A model generated the notes under the pieces. The model was given only the letters and a program-made list of their open reading frames with translations. It was not told where the DNA came from and did not search any database. Below are positions 1 through 4,384 of a stretch of 5,611 bases of DNA, piece after piece. Origin of the DNA: Anaerolineales bacterium. Its GTDB lineage: Bacteria > Chloroflexota > Anaerolineae > Anaerolineales > UBA6663. The position numbers and the translations under genes are program-made. The stretch lies in NCBI GenBank assembly GCA_016789245.1, contig JAEURM010000144.1:1-5611 (forward strand). The letters are read 5' to 3'. The first letter of the stretch is position 1, and the number at the start of each line of letters is the position of its first letter.

Positions 1-52
1 CCCCATATTTTTCGCGAAAGAGATGTTCGGTGAATGAGGAAGAATTTGGCAT
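1..52 (-). CDS. Possible 5' end of a further minus-strand gene, product unknown (partial)
   Basis: An ATG at 52-50 opens a minus-strand frame that stays open to the left edge, giving about 17 residues (MPNSSSFTEHLFREKYG). It begins 18 bases after the coaD stop codon, the spacing expected for the next gene of an operon. An in-frame GTG lies three codons upstream of the ATG. No convincing Shine-Dalgarno is visible: the GGGG just before the ATG is too close. Seventeen residues are too few to assign a family, and an open frame of this length is not rare by chance. The call rests on position and orientation only. Confidence 0.3.
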   Translation of the reverse strand, partial: MPNSSSFTEHLFREKYG

Positions 53-70
53 ACCCCGCACAAAAATAGC

Positions 71-610
71 TCAATCGCGCAGTTGCGTCATCGGCACCAC
101 TTTGGCACTGCCATCCTCGCCCAGCTCACCAAAGCGGCGTTTGAGAGCCACTTCCACGTGAGAAGGAACCATAGTGCTCACGTTACCGCCCAGTGACGCA
201 ATCTCGCGCACGGTGGTGCTACTGAGGAACGTGTGTTGTTCACGCGTGATGAGCGTCACTGTTTGCACCTCGGGCACCATACGCTGGTTGGCCAACGCCA
301 TGCGGAACTCAAACTCAAAATCCGAAAAGACGCGTAAGCCGCGCACAATCACTTGGGCATCCACCTTCTTGCAAAACTCCACCGTCAGCCCGTTATAACC
401 CATCACCGTCACGTTGGGCAGGCCCATATCTGTTACACACTTCTCCGCCAACGCCACGCGGTCTTCAAATGAAAAGACGAGGGATTTCAACGGCTTATCA
501 TAAATGGCCACCAGCACTTGGCTAAACAATTGTGAGCTACGCTGGATAATATCCATATGGCCGAAGTGAATGGGGTCAAACGTTCCCGGGTAAACGGCGC
601 GGATGTTCAA
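71..610 (-). CDS. coaD: Phosphopantetheine adenylyltransferase (PPAT), CoaD
   Basis: This cytoplasmic enzyme transfers AMP from ATP to 4'-phosphopantetheine, giving dephospho-CoA and pyrophosphate, the penultimate step of coenzyme A synthesis. The 179-residue protein has the nucleotidyltransferase signature GTFDPIHFGH at 9-18, where HFGH replaces the TNGH of E. coli and keeps the catalytic His18. Lys42, Arg90 and Arg93 (in VRGLR) match the E. coli substrate-binding residues Lys42, Arg88 and Arg91, and SSTTVRE at 130-136 is the conserved ISSS-type motif. Start choice: TTG at 610-608 puts the first residues in register with the family and has GGAG nine bases upstream. The ATGs further upstream would add 23 or 37 unfamiliar residues reading through the hairpin region. 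About 20 residues extend past the end of the 159-residue E. coli enzyme. It lies downstream of recG on the same strand. Identity is near certain; the start is likely. Confidence 0.95.
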   Translation of the reverse strand: MNIRAVYPGTFDPIHFGHMDIIQRSSQLFSQVLVAIYDKPLKSLVFSFEDRVALAEKCVTDMGLPNVTVMGYNGLTVEFCKKVDAQVIVRGLRVFSDFEFEFRMALANQRMVPEVQTVTLITREQHTFLSSTTVREIASLGGNVSTMVPSHVEVALKRRFGELGEDGSAKVVPMTQLRD

Positions 611-619
611 GTTTAGAAA

Positions 620-623
620 CTCC
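620..623 (-). promoter_or_regulatory. Ribosome binding site supporting the TTG start of coaD
   Basis: Read on the minus strand, GGAG is followed by nine bases (TTTCTAAAC) and then TTG. This is normal Shine-Dalgarno spacing, and no in-frame ATG lies nearby. It is the main sequence reason for choosing the TTG at 610 over the longer reading frame. Confidence 0.6.
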
Positions 624-634
624 GTTTCAACAAA

Positions 635-675
635 AAGGAAGCTGGGAAAGAAAGGAAACGCTTCCTTCCTTTCCC
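635..675 (-). terminator. Hairpin region between recG and coaD, possible terminator or attenuator
   Basis: Beginning 15 bases after the recG stop codon, the minus strand has a 14-bp stem with a 4-base loop: arms 675-662 and 657-644, one G-T pair, GGGAAAG facing CTTTCCC at the base. A second, mutually exclusive pairing joins AAGGAAGC (667-660) to GCTTCCTT (642-635) and is followed at once by further T residues. The second form resembles an intrinsic terminator; the first lacks an adjacent T run. On the plus strand the 14-bp stem is followed ten bases later by seven T residues (686-692), but no plus-strand gene ends here. Function is inferred from the fold only; the purine/pyrimidine-biased sequence could also be a plain spacer. 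Confidence 0.45.
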
Positions 676-690
676 TCATTTCCCGTTTTT

Positions 691-3558
691 TTAGCTCACA
701 TCGCCAGAGCCTGTGTGCCAAAACTTGTTCACCAAGTTGGCCACACCAGCATGTTCTGGCGCACTCAGTTCAGGGTCACGCTCAAACAGCGCAATGGCTT
801 CACGGCGGGCTTTCTCAATCGTTCTAATATCGCTCAGCCGAGCGGTGTGTAAGCCCGCAAAGCCGCTCTGCCGGGTGCCGAGAAAATCACCGGGGCCGCG
901 CAAATCCAAATCTTTCTCCGCCAACTTAAAGCCGTCTTGCGTGGCTTCCATCGCTTTCAGTCGCTCATCTGGCTCCGGGTGCGGAGAATCTGAAACCAGC
1001 AAACAGTAAGACGCATGTTCACCGCGCCCCACCCGCCCACGGAACTGATGCAACTGCGAAAGGCCAAAGCGGTTCGCGCCATCAATCAAAATTACGCTGG
1101 CATTGGGTACATCCACGCCTACTTCCACAACCGAGGTGGAAACTAGAATGTGAAACTCTCCGGCGCGGAAGCTTTGCATCACGGCGTCTTTTTCATCCGG
1201 CTTTAGGCGGCCGTGCAAAAGGCCCAGCTTCAATTCTGGGAAAACTTCTTTTTGCAGGCGTTCATGCTCCGCCACTGCGGCCTTGGCTTCAGATTTTTCT
1301 GATTCTTCCACCAGCGGAAAGATGAGGAAGGCTTGGCGGCCCTTCTGCACCTCGCGGCGCACAAAGGCGTAGCCGCGCTCGCGTTCATTGGCGTGCAAAA
1401 TGTGTGTGCCAATCGGCTGACGGCCGGGCGGCATCTCATCCAAAATACTCAAATCCAAATCACCGTACACGCTCAACGCCAGCGTCCGTGGGATGGGCGT
1501 GGCCGTCATCACCAACAGGTGCGGGGCAGTGGCGCCTTTGCCGCGCAGAGCCGCGCGTTGCGCTACGCCAAAGCGATGTTGTTCATCAATCACCACTAAG
1601 CCCAAATTGGCAAACTCCACCGGGTTTTCAATGAGGGCGTGCGTGCCCACCACCACTTTCACTTCACCAGAACGCAAACCGGCGTAAATTTCTTCCTTCT
1701 CCGCTTTGGAAGTGGAGCCTTGTAACAAGCGAATGGATGTTAAGGATTGGGGATTAGGGATTACGTCACCCGTCACTTGCGTCCCGTCACTTGCCGCCAG
1801 CAAAGTAGAGATTGTTTTGAAATGTTGCTCCGCTAGAATGCTGGTGGGAACCATTAGCGCGGCTTGTGCGCCGGCTTGCACTGCTTGTGCCATGGCCACC
1901 GCCGCCACCGCCGTCTTGCCGGAGCCCACATCACCTTGAAGCAAACGGTTCATCGGCACGGGGCGGCTCATATCACCACGCACATCCGCCAATGCGCGGG
2001 TTTGCGCATTAGTGAGTTGGTATGGCAAGCTGTTGGTAAACGTCATCAGCCATGCGTCTTCCACGGGCAAGGCTTGGCCTTGAGCGCTCTGCCACTGCCG
2101 CCGTTGGCGCAAAACACCAATTTGCAGGGCCAGCAGTTCATCAAACGCCAGCCGGTGTTGCGCGGCTTCCAATTGCGGCTCACTATCGGGAAAATGAATC
2201 TGCGCCAGCGCTTCACCATACGCCAGCAGAGAGGTGCGCTCCACCATATCCGCTGGAAGCGGATCAGGCTGTTTTGGGGCCCAATAATTAACAATCTGGG
2301 AAGTGAGACTGCGCATGGAGCGCTGATAAATACCTTCCGTCAGGCTGTACACCGGCACAATGCGGCCCGTGTTCAACAGTTCCACATCCAAGCGTTCCCA
2401 CTCGCGCGGCACAATCGTCAGGCGGCCCAGGTATTGGTCAACGCGCCCGCTCACTACCACTTGCCGCCCGGGCTGAAGCAGTTGCTTGCGGTACGGGTTG
2501 AACTCAGTCACTTCAATCATGCCTGTGCCATCACTCAACACCACTTTTAGCATGGCGCGGTTGGCGCGGAATTTGCGCTCACGCACTTCCCACACGGTAG
2601 CAATCAGCGTGCACTCTTCACCGTACTCCAAGCGGTTAATAGTCTTCATCTTGGAATAGTTATCGTAGCGGCGCGGGAAGTACAGCAGTAAATCGCGGAG
2701 TGTGCGGACTTCCAGCCGCTCGTAATCTTTGGCGGTTTCAGGCCCAACGCCCTTCAACACGGTGATAGGTGCATCTAAGCCGGCATTCGGGTCAACCGGG
2801 TCAAGAGATTTCAGCGGGCGTGGCGCAATTTTGCGCGGACGCGGGTCTAGCGGCTCAACAGCAAAAGAATTCCGGTCCCCACCACTACGCCCATGTTGGC
2901 TGTGCTCCGCCGGTTTGTGCGGCTCTTTGGCCGCCGGTTGTAACGCACCTGTTGCGGGCACTTCTTGCGTAAAGGTTGGCTTGGGTGCCGGCGACGGAAC
3001 AGGGCGCGGTTTTTGGGGTACGGGTTGAGAGCGCGGTGCCCCGCCTTCGTATGGTGCACTTTGCTCACGTGGCGCGTTCGGTTCACGCGGCGCTCTATTT
3101 TCGCGCGGCATGTTCTGCTCACGCTGTGCATTCGGCTGAGGCCGTGCATTTTCTTTGGAAAATGGCGGTTTGGGCGTCCGCTCTGGCTGTGCCGGGCGCG
3201 GCTGAGGGGGCGTGGGCGGCCGTTGGGGTTGGGGCCGGGGCGCAGGCGCGGCCGGTTTTGGCTCGGGCCTGGCCGGAGCTGAGCCGCGCCGCTTCACCAT
3301 CTCTTTATCATTGGTGCTTTGTACCAAATCCAGCAGTTCCGCAATGGCCAGCGGGCGTTTATCTTGCGGCAGTTCCGGATAAGCTTTGATGCGAATGACT
3401 AAGTCAGCAATTGCTTCGGCATCAATTTGCTCCCGGCGGGCGTTGGGTTCCCAAAAAGCCAGCATTTTGGGCAAACCGCCGATGACGGCTTTATTGTTGT
3501 ATTTGGCCGCTATTTCGGCCTTGAGCATTTTTTGTAATTGTTCGAGTGAGGGAAGCAT
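691..3558 (-). CDS. recG: ATP-dependent DNA helicase RecG with extended N-terminus
   Basis: RecG remodels stalled replication forks and branch-migrates Holliday junctions in recombination and repair. The 955-residue product is longer than E. coli RecG (693). Order: helical N-terminal domain 1-90; Pro/Ala/Arg-rich linker 91-250; helix-hairpin-helix and OB-fold wedge about 261-425 (ITVLKGVGPETAKDYERL at 265-282); SF2 helicase domains from about 470. Motifs seen: Walker A GDVGSGKT 542-549, Ia PTSILAEQH 571-579, GTHALIE 638-644, DEQH 658-661, TATP 685-688, motif V region STSVVEVGVDVP 807-818, motif VI QFRGRVGRG 838-846, and the RecG C-terminal GDFLGTRQSG 890-899. Start: ATG at 3558 is preferred because the in-frame ATG at 3639 would add 27 unfamiliar residues encoded across the promoter. 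No Shine-Dalgarno is present; TACAAT seven bases before the ATG suggests a leaderless mRNA. Odd points are a net insertion of about 15 residues at 588-608 and a hexapeptide-repeat linker. Confidence 0.95.
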   Translation of the reverse strand: MLPSLEQLQKMLKAEIAAKYNNKAVIGGLPKMLAFWEPNARREQIDAEAIADLVIRIKAYPELPQDKRPLAIAELLDLVQSTNDKEMVKRRGSAPARPEPKPAAPAPRPQPQRPPTPPQPRPAQPERTPKPPFSKENARPQPNAQREQNMPRENRAPREPNAPREQSAPYEGGAPRSQPVPQKPRPVPSPAPKPTFTQEVPATGALQPAAKEPHKPAEHSQHGRSGGDRNSFAVEPLDPRPRKIAPRPLKSLDPVDPNAGLDAPITVLKGVGPETAKDYERLEVRTLRDLLLYFPRRYDNYSKMKTINRLEYGEECTLIATVWEVRERKFRANRAMLKVVLSDGTGMIEVTEFNPYRKQLLQPGRQVVVSGRVDQYLGRLTIVPREWERLDVELLNTGRIVPVYSLTEGIYQRSMRSLTSQIVNYWAPKQPDPLPADMVERTSLLAYGEALAQIHFPDSEPQLEAAQHRLAFDELLALQIGVLRQRRQWQSAQGQALPVEDAWLMTFTNSLPYQLTNAQTRALADVRGDMSRPVPMNRLLQGDVGSGKTAVAAVAMAQAVQAGAQAALMVPTSILAEQHFKTISTLLAASDGTQVTGDVIPNPQSLTSIRLLQGSTSKAEKEEIYAGLRSGEVKVVVGTHALIENPVEFANLGLVVIDEQHRFGVAQRAALRGKGATAPHLLVMTATPIPRTLALSVYGDLDLSILDEMPPGRQPIGTHILHANERERGYAFVRREVQKGRQAFLIFPLVEESEKSEAKAAVAEHERLQKEVFPELKLGLLHGRLKPDEKDAVMQSFRAGEFHILVSTSVVEVGVDVPNASVILIDGANRFGLSQLHQFRGRVGRGEHASYCLLVSDSPHPEPDERLKAMEATQDGFKLAEKDLDLRGPGDFLGTRQSGFAGLHTARLSDIRTIEKARREAIALFERDPELSAPEHAGVANLVNKFWHTGSGDVS
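1744..1794. repeat. Short tandem repeats inside the recG helicase domain
   Basis: On the plus strand three 7-base units follow directly (GGATTGG, GGATTAG, GGATTAC at 1744-1764; TAATCCC-type units on the coding strand). They are followed by the 12-base direct repeat CCCGTCACTTGC at 1769-1780 and 1783-1794, with CGTCACC at 1764-1770 as a third partial copy. All of it is in frame in recG and encodes residues about 589-605 (ASDGTQVTGDVIPNPQS), just where other RecG proteins have a short helix-to-strand turn. I associate such heptamers and GTGACGGG-type units with intergenic short repeats of filamentous and other large bacterial genomes; that link is from memory. Confidence 0.75.
3019..3126 (-). 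repeat. Hexapeptide (18-bp) tandem repeat in the RecG linker
   Basis: Residues 145-180 of RecG fall into six consecutive six-residue units: QREQNM, PRENRA, PREPNA, PREQSA, PYEGGA, PRSQPV. The consensus is P-R-E-x-x-A, an 18-bp period that is also visible as repeated TTCACGCGG-like DNA. The units lie in a low-complexity Pro/Arg/Ala-rich segment (91-250) expected to be disordered. The decay from central to outer units suggests slippage expansion followed by drift. Confidence 0.75.
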
Positions 3559-3565
3559 ATGAGGG

Positions 3566-3594
3566 ATTGTACCTTGCTTGGCGAGATTTGTTAG
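3566..3594 (-). promoter_or_regulatory. Predicted recG promoter giving a leaderless mRNA
   Basis: On the minus strand CTAACA (3594-3589, four of six matches to TTGACA) is followed by a 17-base spacer and TACAAT (3571-3566, five of six matches to TATAAT). Seven bases separate TACAAT from the recG ATG, so transcription would begin at or next to the A of the start codon. The lack of a Shine-Dalgarno sequence agrees with this. The -35 box coincides with a TCTAACA half-site shared with the tetR operator. Confidence 0.6.
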
Positions 3595-3596
3595 AG

Positions 3597-3621
3597 CGGA
3601 TGGTCTTCTAAAAACCATCCG
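3597..3621. promoter_or_regulatory. Inverted repeat between the divergent promoters
   Basis: CGGATGGT (3597-3604) and ACCATCCG (3614-3621) form perfect 8-base arms around a 9-base spacer. The element sits just upstream of the recG -35 box and about 30 bases upstream of the tetR -35 box, outside any gene. It could be a regulator binding site of about 25 bp, or a small hairpin in a longer transcript. No T run follows on either side, so a terminator is unlikely. Confidence 0.4.
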
Positions 3622-3650
3622 GGCTAGAGCGTTTCCCACCCAAATCCTAC

Positions 3651-3679
3651 TTGACAGTTTTTCTTACGGCTGATATAAA
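3651..3679 (+). promoter_or_regulatory. Predicted promoter of the TetR-family gene
   Basis: A perfect -35 box TTGACA (3651-3656), a 17-base spacer and TATAAA (3674-3679) preceded by TG at 3671-3672 form a strong, extended -10 sigma-70-type promoter. The expected start of transcription is near 3686-3687, immediately before the ATG at 3688. No Shine-Dalgarno is present, so the mRNA is probably leaderless or has a leader of one or two bases. Confidence 0.75.
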
Positions 3680-3680
3680 A

Positions 3681-3695
3681 TCTAACAATGTTAGA
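3681..3695. promoter_or_regulatory. Candidate TetR autoregulatory operator
   Basis: TCTAACA-A-TGTTAGA is a perfect palindrome with 7-base arms around one central base. It lies directly after the -10 box and covers the predicted transcription start and the ATG of the regulator gene. TetR-family dimers commonly bind such palindromes in their own promoters, and occupancy here would block initiation. The half-site recurs once at 3589-3595, on the recG -35 box. Binding by this particular protein is inferred. Confidence 0.6.
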
Positions 3696-4308
3696 AAATT
3701 CCCCCACCAAGACCCGCCGCGAGCGCCAAAAGGCCGAATTGCGGCAAGCGATTTTAGACGCCGCGCGTGAAATTGCGGCGCAAGAGGGCTGGCATGCCGT
3801 CACCACCCGCAAAGTGGCGGATAAGATTGAATACAGCCTCCCCACCCTGTACGAGTATTTTGAAAACAAGGCCGCCCTACTGGCTGAACTGAACCGTGAA
3901 GGTTACCGCCAACTGTTAGCCGCCCTGCAAGCCGCCCGCGCCAAATCCACCGACGTGCGGGAGGACGCGCGCGAAATTGCCTTGGCCTATTGCACTTTTG
4001 CCTGGCAACATCGCGAATTATATGAAGTGATGCACGGCCTGAGCGGCGTGTACTTGGAAGAATCCACCTACCCCAACGAGGCACAAGCCCTGCTGGCCGA
4101 AGCGCATGACATGCTGAGCGAGTGGGCTAAGGCGGAAAAAGTGAAGCTGGCCAACATTGATGACGCGGTGCATGTGTTATGGGCCACATTGCACGGCATT
4201 GCGTCTTTGGCGTTGGCCAAGCAAGTGCCGGGCGGCAAAAAGCGTGCCGCCGCCCTCGCCCGCCAAGCGATGGACGATTTGTTGAGCGCGTGGAAGGCTA
4301 ATTCGTAA
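3688..4308 (+). CDS. TetR/AcrR-family transcriptional regulator
   Basis: This 206-residue protein is a typical TetR-family length. A basic N-terminal tail (about 1-15) leads into the DNA-binding domain at about 16-65, with the helix-turn-helix TTRKVADKIEYSLPTLYEYF at 39-58 followed by the usual ENKAALL. The ligand domain includes VLWATLHGIASL at 163-174, which resembles the WHG-type TetR C-terminal domain (PF13305); this assignment is from memory of the motif. The family acts as dimeric repressors released by small ligands. The ATG is the only sensible start: no other Met is near, and it sits one or two bases after the predicted transcription start without a Shine-Dalgarno. It is divergent from recG and 76 bases upstream of a co-oriented acyl-CoA dehydrogenase, so an acyl-CoA or related ligand is a reasonable but unproven guess. 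The palindrome over its start codon suggests autorepression. Confidence 0.9.
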   Translation: MLENSPTKTRRERQKAELRQAILDAAREIAAQEGWHAVTTRKVADKIEYSLPTLYEYFENKAALLAELNREGYRQLLAALQAARAKSTDVREDAREIALAYCTFAWQHRELYEVMHGLSGVYLEESTYPNEAQALLAEAHDMLSEWAKAEKVKLANIDDAVHVLWATLHGIASLALAKQVPGGKKRAAALARQAMDDLLSAWKANS

Positions 4309-4313
4309 CTAAT

Positions 4314-4347
4314 AGACCTGACAGGTTTTGCAAAACCTGTCAGGTCT
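4314..4347. repeat. Perfect 34-bp palindrome between tetR and the acyl-CoA dehydrogenase gene
   Basis: The two 17-base arms (AGACCTGACAGGTTTTG at 4314-4330 and its exact reverse complement at 4331-4347) meet without a spacer. It starts six bases after the tetR stop codon. As RNA it would form a stem of about 15 bp with a TGCA loop, strong enough to stop or stabilise transcripts, but it is not followed by a T run (CTGAATATT follows). I recall very similar CCTGACAGGTTT palindromes as dispersed extragenic elements in Chloroflexota and some other phyla, which favours a REP-like or terminator element over a dedicated operator. Confidence 0.8.
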
Positions 4348-4374
4348 CTGAATATTCATCAGTAATAACTATTT

Positions 4375-4380
4375 GGAGAA
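4375..4380 (+). promoter_or_regulatory. Ribosome binding site of the acyl-CoA dehydrogenase gene
   Basis: GGAGAA ends four bases before the ATG at 4385, a good Shine-Dalgarno. It fixes the start and contrasts with the leaderless genes next door. A weak promoter, TTGCAA (4328-4333) with 17 bases to AATATT (4351-4356), overlaps the palindrome, but I do not regard it as supported. Confidence 0.75.
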
Positions 4381-4384
4381 GACC

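Noticed and set aside
611..721. Longer coaD frame from ATG at 721 or 679
   Set aside because: It would overlap recG or run through the hairpin and add 23 to 37 unfamiliar residues; the TTG at 610 has a Shine-Dalgarno and matches the family start.
1744..1794. CRISPR array or telomere-like repeat
   Set aside because: Units are only 7 and 12 bases, directly adjacent, with no unique spacers, and lie in frame inside recG.
1864..2550. 228-residue plus-strand open frame opposite recG
   Set aside because: It is antisense to the conserved wedge and helicase region of recG, has no recognisable domain, and its His/Arg/Ala-rich composition is typical of an antisense shadow.
2965..3389. Plus-strand open frames rich in Arg, Gly and Trp opposite the RecG linker
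   Set aside because: They are reverse-complement readings of proline-rich GC-rich codons; no ribosome binding site or conserved feature is seen.
3559..3639. Upstream in-frame ATG at 3639 as the recG start (982 residues)
   Set aside because: The extra 27 residues are encoded across the predicted promoter and the inverted repeat and do not look like a RecG N-terminus; the region is better explained as regulatory.
4314..4347. Dedicated TetR operator for the acyl-CoA dehydrogenase gene
   Set aside because: It shares no half-site with the palindrome on the tetR start codon and lies right after the tetR stop codon, which fits an extragenic palindrome or terminator better.
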